Positions 41,810 through 50,423 of a DNA stretch of 64,000 nucleotides are shown piece after piece. Every line of letters begins with the position of its first letter. Within the stretch, counting starts at the first letter, position 1. Source of the DNA: Aphrocallistes beatrix (Eukaryota; Porifera; Hexactinellida; Sceptrulophora; Aphrocallistidae). Location: assembly GCA_963281255.1 (NCBI GenBank), contig OY725497.1:62001-126000 (forward strand), read 5' to 3'. The translations under genes were made by a program, and so were the position numbers. The notes beneath the pieces were generated by a model. That model was not told the origin of the DNA. It saw nothing but the letters and a program-made list of their open reading frames with translations, and did no database searches.

Positions 41810-43192
41810 CTAAGTAGGAGTCAAATCAAAAATTAAAACAGAATTTTTTGCTAACCTATCACAGAACCACCTCCCCAGCCTGTGTTCCCTGCCCACCCCT
41901 ACCACCACTTTATCCCCGTTGTACGTCATCAGAATGGCATTCACGAACCCTCTCACTGGAATGGAGCGCACAAATTCCAGACGCTTCTTGCTGGGAATCA
42001 CCCGCCAAATCTTCACCACCCCGTCATTAGACCCGGACAGCACCAGGTCTGAGTTTGGAACAGCGCACACTGCTGACACCCACCCCCCGTGCGCCCCCTC
42101 CTCCACGAAGAGCGGTCTCTTCTTGTTCACTGCCCACAGACACAGACTCCCGCACTGAGTGCCTGCGATGAACACGTCTCTGTTCAGGAAGTTAACGCAG
42201 TCGACAGCCGAGGTGCGCGACTGGAACATGAGCTGGGTCTCTTCTGGGATCTTCCACACCCTGATAGACCTGTCCAGGCCACCTGACGTCACTGCCCTCT
42301 CCGCGGACAGACTGTCAATTCCTGTGATGGGAGACTCGTGTCCGTAGAGAGTCTCTATATACGTCAGAGATTCTGCATTCCACAGTTTGACAGTTCTGTC
42401 TTCAGAGCAGCTATATAGATCACTGCTACCCTTGCGGAAACTAACACCTGTCACTGGCTTCTTGTGACCTCTGAAGGTGTGAACGTGCCCATACGTCTCC
42501 ACATTCCACAGTTCCACAGCCCCCTCCGTCCCGCCGCTGGCCAGCAGCTTCCCGTCCGAGGAGGCGGAGAGGCAGAGGATGCGTCTGGAGTGGAACAGAG
42601 GAAGGTTGGACTTGCGGGGATCATTGAAAGTCCCCAGTCTTGTCCCGGCACTGAGGTCCCAATGGATCAGCGCGGCCTCCTTGCAAGCAGAGAAAAAGCT
42701 CTTCTCATCCGGGGACAGCGCCAGGGACGTAATGGGACCTCTGTGCGCCCCTAGACAGGAAGAGGGGGAGGAGGGACAGGCACTCGTCTCGACGGCGTCA
42801 CACAACTCGCGGCACAGCTTCCCCGTGTGCTCCATTGCCTCCTGCTGCAGTCGCTCCCCAATCGAGTCGTGTGCATCTTGCTCAGTCCCGTCTGCTGTCC
42901 CCCCGAACTCTGCGAGTTCTGACAAGTACTGCTTGGCTAGCCGCAGCCTCTTCTCTTGGGGGGTCTCCTCCGCCCTGAGAGCAACAGCACCGCTGGGTTT
43001 CTTCGCACCCTTCCTTCCAGCTGTATCTCTAGGAGTGTCTGCGTCTGAATCGGGGAGAGAGTCGCTATCGATCTCTTCGTCCAGATCTTCTATCTTATCC
43101 GCTGATCGGTTTAGCATCACATTCTTCTTCTTCTTCTTCTTTGAATCCTCGCTCACTGGAAGGAAGAAAGATCGCTTCTTTCGTTTCGGCAT
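41810..43192 (-). CDS. RRP9: U3 snoRNA-interacting protein RRP9 (U3-55K)
   Basis: 460 residues, one exon. A lysine-rich nuclear N-terminus (KRKKRSFFLP, then a run of lysines) and an acidic segment precede a helix with ETPQEKRLRLAKQYLSEL, specific to RRP9. A seven-bladed WD40 propeller follows at about 145-450 (EDRTVKLWNAESLTYIETLY, GGLDRSIRVWKI, NDGVVKIWRV). RRP9 binds the box B/C motif of U3 snoRNA in the small-subunit processome and is needed for early 18S rRNA processing. It starts 1480 bases upstream of the VAP start on the same strand, with 98 bases between its stop and the VAP start. Confidence 0.92.
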   Translation of the reverse strand: MPKRKKRSFFLPVSEDSKKKKKKNVMLNRSADKIEDLDEEIDSDSLPDSDADTPRDTAGRKGAKKPSGAVALRAEETPQEKRLRLAKQYLSELAEFGGTADGTEQDAHDSIGERLQQEAMEHTGKLCRELCDAVETSACPSSPSSCLGAHRGPITSLALSPDEKSFFSACKEAALIHWDLSAGTRLGTFNDPRKSNLPLFHSRRILCLSASSDGKLLASGGTEGAVELWNVETYGHVHTFRGHKKPVTGVSFRKGSSDLYSCSEDRTVKLWNAESLTYIETLYGHESPITGIDSLSAERAVTSGGLDRSIRVWKIPEETQLMFQSRTSAVDCVNFLNRDVFIAGTQCGSLCLWAVNKKRPLFVEEGAHGGWVSAVCAVPNSDLVLSGSNDGVVKIWRVIPSKKRLEFVRSIPVRGFVNAILMTYNGDKVVVGVGREHRLGRWFCDRLAKNSVLIFDLTPT

Positions 43193-43393
43193 TGCTGACT
43201 CGGACTATAAAGCTTTCTACTCCTCAAGTCAGATTACGTTACATTATTAGGAAAATCTTACTGAATATAAATCATTAATATCAAAGGTGTCAAATTTAAA
43301 TACAAACCAGTGGAACACAAAATAAATGGACAATCCATATGTACATGAACTATTGGCTGGAGAGAGCACTTACATGTCAGTGGGAGGGGTGGG

Positions 43394-44356
43394 CTACTTC
43401 TTGGGAATCTCTATGTCCACGTTGCAATAGAAGGAAGGGACAGCTTCGGGGAGGGTGCTAGTGTCCTCTCCTGGGTTTAACAGTAGGTCGGCATAGTGGA
43501 TAGGGAGAGAGTTGGTAGGGGCAGGAGGGGAGGGTAGGGAGGAGGGAGGCTGAGCAGCACGAGGGGTGCTCTTCGTCTTCCCAACAGAGAACGGCGCTAC
43601 CTGGGTATAGCTGGAGGGGGAGTTGTCATGCACTCTAGGGACGGGGCGGAAGGGTCTAATGGTGGCAAGGACGGACTCTGGAGCTGCCTGGATCAATTCT
43701 ATGACCTCCTCAATGCTCTTATTCTTCAGTTCCACTCCATCAATCTCCATGATCTCGTCATCAGGCCGCAGAATGCCGGTACGGGCGATGTACGACCCTT
43801 CTATCACCCTAGATACGATCAAGAACTCGCCCGCTTTCTTGATGGTACACCCGATGCTGCCCCCCTCCTTCACCAGCAGCACCCGCTTCGTGTCTTCGTT
43901 CACTCGCTTCATGCTCAGCCGCTTGGGACAGCTGGCCTCCTCTTTCTTGTCCACCTCGACGGCCTGTTTCATCACCTCGATCCACTTCATCTGATCCTCC
44001 TCACTAGCGGCTTGCAGGATCCAGGACCATTTGCTGGTTTGAACGTTGATGATGAAGGAATGCTTATGGTCAGGAGATTCCCCTGAAACCCCTGTGACGT
44101 CACTCAGGAAGAGCCGCTTGGAGGGCTCCTTCCCCTGATCGCTCACTTCTCTCTCGTTCCTGAAGAAGCAAAAGCACTGGGGGTTGAGGACAAAGAATCT
44201 CCTGCGCCAGGTACGGAACATGCCTCCCGACTGCTTGATCAGGAAGCCCGCCCGGATGATGCTGGAGGAGACTGTTGGGTGTCGCGTATTCCGCAATTTG
44301 ATCCCGCGTTCCACCATGTCACTCCCATCACTCAGTACGCGGAACCTGGTCGCCAT
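43394..44356 (-). CDS. PH-PDZ domain adaptor protein
   Basis: 320 residues, one exon. A PH domain spans about 33-130 (RAGFLIKQSGGMFRTWRRRF ... DQMKWIEVMKQAVEV). A PDZ domain follows at about 155-235: RVLLVKEGGSIGCTIKKAG, then SRVIEGSYIARTGILRPDDE and MEIDGVELKNKSIEEVIELI. The PDZ resembles PAR6-type by eye, with IGCTI in place of the usual GLGF carboxylate-binding loop. The tail is proline-rich. No kinase, L27, GAP or PB1 domain is present. Likely a membrane-linked scaffold for polarity or trafficking; I do not assign orthology. Confidence 0.75.
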   Translation of the reverse strand: MATRFRVLSDGSDMVERGIKLRNTRHPTVSSSIIRAGFLIKQSGGMFRTWRRRFFVLNPQCFCFFRNEREVSDQGKEPSKRLFLSDVTGVSGESPDHKHSFIINVQTSKWSWILQAASEEDQMKWIEVMKQAVEVDKKEEASCPKRLSMKRVNEDTKRVLLVKEGGSIGCTIKKAGEFLIVSRVIEGSYIARTGILRPDDEIMEIDGVELKNKSIEEVIELIQAAPESVLATIRPFRPVPRVHDNSPSSYTQVAPFSVGKTKSTPRAAQPPSSLPSPPAPTNSLPIHYADLLLNPGEDTSTLPEAVPSFYCNVDIEIPKK

Positions 44357-44679
44357 TCAATGCACTAGAGCTACTTGATATCTACAAATCGTCATTATAT
44401 CACAGAGGTTAAAGTGTAAGGATGTGAAGCGGCGCATGATTGGAAAGAAATGGTTTACTATATTATAAAGCCACTAACTTACTAGCCTATTATATGGACT
44501 TGCAATAATATCGCAAATATATCAAGTTGTCACAAAGTAAGCCTTATAAAACTATCAATTAGTCATGCATCAAACAATTTGTATAACATACTGATAGTAT
44601 CTACACCAAATTAACAGCTCATAATTTGTTAAATCTAATCCTCACTCTACAAGTTAATATCTAGACAATCGTCCAGTTC
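44357..44679. other. Spacer, nothing recognised
   Basis: 323 AT-rich bases between the PH-PDZ gene start and the 3' end of the secreted glucanase-like gene. No gene seen. Confidence 0.5.
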
Positions 44680-46230
44680 TTAGTGATCTAAGAAGGGAGA
44701 GGTGCCGTTGGCAGTGGGACAGTGGCCCTTATTTGTGACACAACACCCTCCATTCAACTTTGGATTTCCAGCCCAGTCCACTTTCCACGCTTCCATCTCG
44801 TAATTCCAGGGCATTCTCACAGGAGCTGCAGGGGCCTGGAACTGAATGACACTCGGCCTTCCATTCTCTGGCCAGACCCATTGACCCGTGTTATCGAACC
44901 TCCTCCACCAGTTCTGGCACCATCCTTGGTTCCCGTTCACCTTACACGCCTGGTTAGCCCCCCCTTGGTTCCCGGCAGAGGCACCGCCCCACGCGTCCGC
45001 TTGACAGTTGGGGATGAATAGCGCGCAGTAAGGAGTCCTATCGTCACAAGGAGGTCCGCTGTTGGGAGGCCGTACGGATGGTCTGGGACCAAGGGCACAC
45101 GAGGCGGTTTTCCTGGAGAGACCGGGCCAGTATATGCTACTCTGCGAAGATGGAATTCTGTAGATAAAAGTACCGACTCGATCCACGACAGCAGCAAATA
45201 TGTACGGCTCATCTTGGTTCGGCTTCGTTCCGAGGAAGTAATTGTTCGTCGCTTCGGAATTTGAGAACCATCCTCCGTCAGCGTTGCAAGTGGATCCGGA
45301 CTCTCCGACGAAAGAGCGGCCTACTTGGTTCCACTGCGTCGCGAACATCCGCCGATACCCGTCCGTAGCCCCTGCGTCCACAGTCCACGCCGACTCCAAG
45401 AAGTCGATCTCCCCGGAATTGCCAGAAGCCCAGCAGTTGTCTCCACCGTATTGGCACTTGTCGTTGGGATACTCAGACACTGGTCCTTTGTCTAGTGTTA
45501 CTTGGTTCAACATGTACCAGGCCACATTCCAGACACTCTCTACTGACAACACGAACAGCATCCCGGGGGGACCGACCCCTCCAACACCCGCAGGGTAGTA
45601 CCCCCACGACCAGTCAGCCGCTCCTCCTGGTTGGGGCTGCATCCAAGCGTCCGATTCACTCAGGCTCCCATCAGGCTTGATGGTGTCGAAAGTCGGTTTC
45701 GATCCGTTGGTATTGAAAGAAGAATCCGGCGCGAGGACCCAAGCCTTGCTGCTTGAGCTCCACTGGTATGCAGCAGCGTAGTTCACTCGGAGCTGAGAGC
45801 CGGCGTTCTTATACTGCTTCGTGCTTGGCGCACTGTTATACCCGCCGCAGGTGTTCCCCTTACAAACCCCGATAATCCAGTTAAACTGAGGCGGGGCCCA
45901 GCAGCCGTCTCGAGGGCAGCAGCAACCAAAAGCTGGAGAAGCAGAATTAAAAGCGCACAAAGGGTTGGCGCCAGTTCCCGTCGTGCAGTTAGCAGCGTAG
46001 AACTGAGCTCCCTGAGTCTTGGTGTAGCTCGGACAGGGCCAGAGCTTCCCTGCGCCTTGGAGTTCGGCATAGGAAGGCGTGGAAGGACAGGTCTCGCCGG
46101 AAACTGGATATGGACAAGGCGCGCTTTTCCCCGGACCAGGCATGTGTCCTGACCAATTACAGCCATTACTCACAGCGAATGGCAGTTCCACACAAATATA
46201 AACTATAAGCAATGTTAGAAAGTATTGCAT
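44680..46230 (-). CDS. Secreted cysteine-rich protein with a glucanase-like EIDFLE motif
   Basis: 516 residues in one exon from the ATG at 46230, chosen because a clean signal peptide follows (MQYFLTLLIVYICVELPFAV). The frame is open 44 codons upstream, but that segment is threonine/serine-rich and probably untranslated. The mature protein is rich in Cys, Trp, Gly and Asn, with motifs CNWSGHMPGPGKSAPCPYP, CCPRDGCWAPPQFNWIIG and GEIDFLESAW. The last fits the ExDxxE acid/base-nucleophile pattern of clan GH-B glycoside hydrolases (GH16 and GH7). I have not matched a whole fold, so activity on beta-glucan is a hypothesis. Composition differs from neighbours (Gly/Pro/Trp-rich); ancestry could include transfer from microbes or protists. 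Confidence 0.6.
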   Translation of the reverse strand: MQYFLTLLIVYICVELPFAVSNGCNWSGHMPGPGKSAPCPYPVSGETCPSTPSYAELQGAGKLWPCPSYTKTQGAQFYAANCTTGTGANPLCAFNSASPAFGCCCPRDGCWAPPQFNWIIGVCKGNTCGGYNSAPSTKQYKNAGSQLRVNYAAAYQWSSSSKAWVLAPDSSFNTNGSKPTFDTIKPDGSLSESDAWMQPQPGGAADWSWGYYPAGVGGVGPPGMLFVLSVESVWNVAWYMLNQVTLDKGPVSEYPNDKCQYGGDNCWASGNSGEIDFLESAWTVDAGATDGYRRMFATQWNQVGRSFVGESGSTCNADGGWFSNSEATNNYFLGTKPNQDEPYIFAAVVDRVGTFIYRIPSSQSSIYWPGLSRKTASCALGPRPSVRPPNSGPPCDDRTPYCALFIPNCQADAWGGASAGNQGGANQACKVNGNQGWCQNWWRRFDNTGQWVWPENGRPSVIQFQAPAAPVRMPWNYEMEAWKVDWAGNPKLNGGCCVTNKGHCPTANGTSPFLDH

Positions 46231-46566
46231 CACAGTGTATATACCAGCAAATTTGGAGGATCTATTTATACGTGTGTATATCACGACATAACTAGTTAGC
46301 CATGTACTTGATGAGGTGAGAGTTGTACTGGAGGTAGAGAAACAAGACGAGACCATAACCACTCCACATGACAGAAAGTAAACATGATATGATAAAATGC
46401 TTGGAAATAGAATATTATAAGGTTATACAAGTGGTTAGAGCAGAGTTCGAAAAATAGTGTTTGAACAAAATATCTCTCTGTTTGAGTGCTAAGAGTAGCT
46501 ATTTTAGTTCGTAGATCAGGGTTAGTCTGACTAACATCAATAATTTTTACTTTTAAAAATTAAAAT
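46231..46566. other. Spacer upstream of the secreted protein gene
   Basis: 336 bases holding the promoter and leader of the secreted protein and the LDHD 3' UTR. Nothing else recognised. Confidence 0.45.
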
Positions 46567-48330
46567 TCATAAAATATTATGACGGATAACTTTTCCAGGA
46601 TTCATAATCCCTAGAGGATCCAGGGCCAACTTGATCCTCGTCATCAAACCTACCCCCTCGCTCCCATACTGCTCCTCCACGAGCTGGATCTTGCCTCTAC
46701 CCACCCCATGCTCCCCGGTGCATGTACCCCCTGAACCGATCGCTAGTTTACCCATCCACAGAGAGATTTCATTCACTTTCTGAAGTTTTTCCTTGTCTCC
46801 AGGAGGGATAAGGAACATACAATGGAAGTTCCCATCTCCCACATGTCCTACTATAGGTGCCACCAACCCCGACTCACTGATCACCTCCTTGGTCTGTACG
46901 ATTACCTTTGGAAGGGATGACATAGGTACACACACGTCTGTTATCAGAACTTCTGCCCCAGGAACCAGGGATTTAGCTGCATAGAGCGCGTCGTGACGAG
47001 CTTTCCAAAGCTTGTTTCGTACCTGAGGATCTGTTGCCCATTTAAAATCGCCGCTGTTGTTCTCTTTCGCGATTTCTTTCGCTATTTCCGCCTGTTCATT
47101 CACTGAATTTTCAGATCCATGGAATTCAAAAAACAGAGTTGAAGTGACATCATAAGACAAACCTGTTGAAAAAAATATTTTTCAGGATGAAGCCATTGAT
47201 CCCTGAGCTAATGCTTCAGTTGGCCATTACTCAGAAGCCAGGAATTAGTATGCATGATATAGCCAAATAAGGTCATTATTGGACTTACTACATAACAGCC
47301 TTCAGAATAATTAGAATATAGTTCTGAAACCTGAATATTGATTAGAAGCGTCCATCATGACGTCATCCAGGAACTCTATCCTTGCTACAGGAATGCCAGC
47401 CTGCATGATCATGGCGGTAGTGTCCACAGCGTCCGAGACAGAGGGGAAGGAGCAGACGGCACTGCTAGTGAATTCGGGGATTCCATAGAGTTTTAGCGTC
47501 GCTGAGGTTACGATACCCAGAGTGCCCTCTGATCCTGTAAAAACACTCAGTAGGTTTATCGCTCCATGCAAGGAGTCGCATCCTGAGAATCGTTTTACCA
47601 ATGAATAGGCCTGTAAGGTTGTATCCAGCTGAAGACTTCCTAGCGCGGCATTTGGTACCGGCAGTGTGGATGATGTCACCATTCGCCAGCACCACCTCTA
47701 AGTTAAGGACGTTCTCTTTGATGGTCCCGTAACGGACTGCGTTCGTCCCTGATGCGTTGGTAGCGACCATTCCGCACAGACTAGCGTCAGCCCCAGGGTC
47801 CACTGGAAACCACAGGCCCGTGTCTCGAAGGTAGGAGTTGAGAGAGTGCCGCGTAACGCCAGGGCGGACAGTTGCGTAGAAGTTCTCCGTGTCCGCCTCT
47901 AAGATCTGGTCCATCCGCATGAGATTCAGAGTCACACCCCCGCTCACCGCTCCAACGCCCCCCTCCAGTCCCGTGCCAGTCCCGAATGGGATGACCGAGA
48001 CTCTGTTGGACGAGCATACCTTCACAACCTCCGAGACCTAGGTATGCTGAGTGCTAGGGTGAGCAGCAAGGCTAATGTACGGAGTTCCGTTACCTGATCT
48101 ACGTCGGTAGGATAGACGACTAGGTCTGGGGGAAGAGACCCATGATAGCTCTCATCTTTACCGTGCTGGGACCTAGAAGCTTCACTTGTGGTTGTGTTAC
48201 CCTCACCCACAATACGCATGATGCTCTCGCACACACCAGGAGGTAGAGTGCTTGCCCACACCCTCACAACACTGCTCGGATTCAGTCCAACAGATCTACA
48301 CTTGTACAATGAGCGAACATATCCCAACAT
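46567..48330 (-). CDS. LDHD: D-lactate dehydrogenase, FAD-dependent (LDHD)
   Basis: Exons 48330-48094, 48037-47599, 47534-47331 and 47162-46567 join in frame to 491 residues. A PCMH-type FAD domain has [20 protein letters not shown], then [20 protein letters not shown] and [20 protein letters not shown]. The FAD-oxidase C-terminal domain has [33 protein letters not shown] and the flavin-site [10 protein letters not shown]. It oxidises D-lactate to pyruvate in mitochondria, passing electrons to cytochrome c. The N-terminus ([13 protein letters not shown]) is basic and could be a mitochondrial presequence. The next gene on the same strand upstream is MPC2, which imports pyruvate into mitochondria. 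Confidence 0.93.
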
Positions 48331-48513
48331 AGCAGCATATGTGTCACACTCACACCTATCTATTTGTCAGGACAAAGAACAAAATATTATTTACGTTCCA
48401 TATATGTATCTAAACTTGAGGTGAGATTAATCAATATTTCGCAGTAATACTATAGGGAATACACTATGTATAAATTAGAACAGCCTTCTCAAGTCGCATT
48501 TTCAGCAGGAATT

Positions 48514-48885
48514 CTAGTCATGTCCTTTCTTGAGTGACCTGTTGTACACCAACACGCGTGACATCTGAGTCAGTCCCGTACCTCCCAGGAATAAATTCAC
48601 GGCGAATAGCAGCCAGTTACGCGGGATAACAACCATGGAGTATCTGGACCAGATGAAGCCTGTGAGCGCTAGGGCTGCGGATTGTCTCATGCTCAACTTC
48701 TCAGCCGGCCGAGCCAGGTCGGCTAGGCCCGCGATTACCAGCGCCCATTTGAATGCTGGAGCCCAGAAGAATATGGTGAGAGGACCAGCTGGCGTGTAGA
48801 GGTACCTCCGTACCGGACTTGGAAGTCTCTGAAAGAACCGCGAATTTTGAAGGTATCTACCAAACCTGGTCGAAACCTGGCTCAT
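48514..48885 (-). CDS. MPC2: Mitochondrial pyruvate carrier 2
   Basis: 123 residues from the ATG at 48885; an in-frame ATG at 48909 would add eight residues. Conserved MPC2 core: PAGPLTIFFWAPAFKWALVI, GLADLARPAEKLS, then TGFIWSRYSMVVIPRNWLLF and AVNLFLGG. Three membrane segments are expected. MPC2 pairs with MPC1 in the inner mitochondrial membrane to import pyruvate. Length is normal (human 127). Its stop lies 183 bases before the LDHD start on the same strand. Confidence 0.93.
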   Translation of the reverse strand: MSQVSTRFGRYLQNSRFFQRLPSPVRRYLYTPAGPLTIFFWAPAFKWALVIAGLADLARPAEKLSMRQSAALALTGFIWSRYSMVVIPRNWLLFAVNLFLGGTGLTQMSRVLVYNRSLKKGHD

Positions 48886-49060
48886 TGAAATAAAACTGAA
48901 GTAACTCAATCAATTCTCGTGTACAACAATGCACTACATACTATGAGTTTATATGTGTTGTACGATGTATCAACACAGCAGATACATAATTAAGTAGAGT
49001 ACTTGGGTATGATGCACCTATCGATGAGTAAAGTGATCGGTAATACAAATGGTGAAATGT

Positions 49061-50179
49061 TTATATATTTGGCTTCTGAGTGATGATGATCTTCTGGTAT
49101 GCGCTCCTACACACAGGGCATGCAAACGGCGTGAAAGTAGCGAATTGTTCAAACGATTCGAGACATTTGCAATGGAACATGTGTGAGCAGGAGAGGAGCG
49201 ATACGTGCTTCGAGGAGAATAAAAGAGTGAGACAAATTGGGCATTCGTTATCCCCTCGCCTCATAGCTTTTTCTCTGACACCCAGCCACTCACTGGGATT
49301 CAAACTATTGAGGTGTTGCTCTAAGTTCTCCAGCGTGCGGCGACTGTACCTAAGAGTGTTGTCCAGCTCGTCGATGAAGGTGTCAATCTCCTGCTCCCGC
49401 TTCTCGCACTGGTCCATGTAGAGGTCCGTCAGGGTTGCTAGCTTCCGAGAGAAGAACTTCCTTCTGAGTGCTGGGTGGGTGGGAGGATGCTTCTCTTGCA
49501 GTTTCCTAAACTCGAGTTTAGCGCGATGCCCTCTCCAGCAGGACTGGATGAGGGTGGCTGCTTTGTCGCGGGTGTGCTTAGCACCTTCGTACACCACCCT
49601 GCCCTGATACCCTTCACACCTGCACACCGGACACATCCTACGCTTGACGAACTTCTCGTAACTCTCGATGCAGCTCTTGTGGAAGATGTGAGAGCAGGAG
49701 AGGAGCAGCTGGGGTAGGAGCTGGAAATGGTCCTTGCAAATGGGACAAGGGTTGGTCGAGTCCAGTCTTCGGTTTGACTTCTCCTTAATCTGCTCCCACT
49801 GCTCCTCCGACAGAAGAGGAGGAGGCCCCTCTACCAGACCCAACTTCTGAGCTAGCGACGGCTGATGCAAGCTAGGATCTGCCAGTGGATATTCTATCTC
49901 AGAGCCAGGTAGATTTAGTGGAGTCGGTTCCTCATTACCAGCATGAGGCTTCGAACTATTCCTGAGTGACCTGCTGTTTGATTTATAACTGCATTTGCTA
50001 GATCTTGATTGAGGGTCAGATTTCCCTTTGTTTGGTCTGAACCTCGGGATTGACAGATTGACTTGGTATTGGTGAGCAAGATGCTCTTGGAATGCGACAG
50101 ATGACCAAGCTTTCTCAGAGTTAGAGCTACGTTTAGGTCCTTCCTTGGAATTTAGCCAGGATGCACTTTCTGGGTTCAT
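49061..50179 (-). CDS. RNF32: RING finger protein 32
   Basis: 372 residues, one exon. The first RING-H2 lies at about 145-190 (CPICKDHFQLLPQLLLSCSH ... CPVC), followed by an IQ motif (AATLIQSCWRGHRAKLEF) and, near the C-terminus, a second RING-H2 (CPICLTLLFSSKHVSLLSCS ... CPVCRSAYQK). The RING-IQ-RING order is specific to RNF32, a probable ubiquitin ligase that may bind calmodulin and is linked to spermatogenesis in mammals. All metal ligands are present in both fingers. The N-terminal 100 residues are disordered and basic. Confidence 0.92.
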   Translation of the reverse strand: MNPESASWLNSKEGPKRSSNSEKAWSSVAFQEHLAHQYQVNLSIPRFRPNKGKSDPQSRSSKCSYKSNSRSLRNSSKPHAGNEEPTPLNLPGSEIEYPLADPSLHQPSLAQKLGLVEGPPPLLSEEQWEQIKEKSNRRLDSTNPCPICKDHFQLLPQLLLSCSHIFHKSCIESYEKFVKRRMCPVCRCEGYQGRVVYEGAKHTRDKAATLIQSCWRGHRAKLEFRKLQEKHPPTHPALRRKFFSRKLATLTDLYMDQCEKREQEIDTFIDELDNTLRYSRRTLENLEQHLNSLNPSEWLGVREKAMRRGDNECPICLTLLFSSKHVSLLSCSHMFHCKCLESFEQFATFTPFACPVCRSAYQKIIITQKPNI

Positions 50180-50423
50180 TCGACTAACGTTACAAGTTAC
50201 GAGTGAGCATTACGGTCTCAGTAATATCAAGCATAAACAACTCAGTTATTAATTACTAGTGTCTCTCCAACACAATAATGCAACATAACTCGTAGAAAAT
50301 GGCTTAAAAAACTATCCAAAACAAAGTCAACATTTATAAAATTAAGTTTTGCGAATAAGAAAAAACATAAGTGATAAAGCTTACTAATAGGCCGGCGGAG
50401 GATTTCTTTTCATGCTCGGTTCT

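Noticed and set aside
42579-43250. 223-codon plus-strand frame
   Set aside because: Antisense shadow of the RRP9 gene; low-complexity Ser/Phe composition.
46231-46362. 44-codon upstream extension of the secreted glucanase-like protein
   Set aside because: It would bury the signal peptide; the Met at 46230 gives a standard secretory start.
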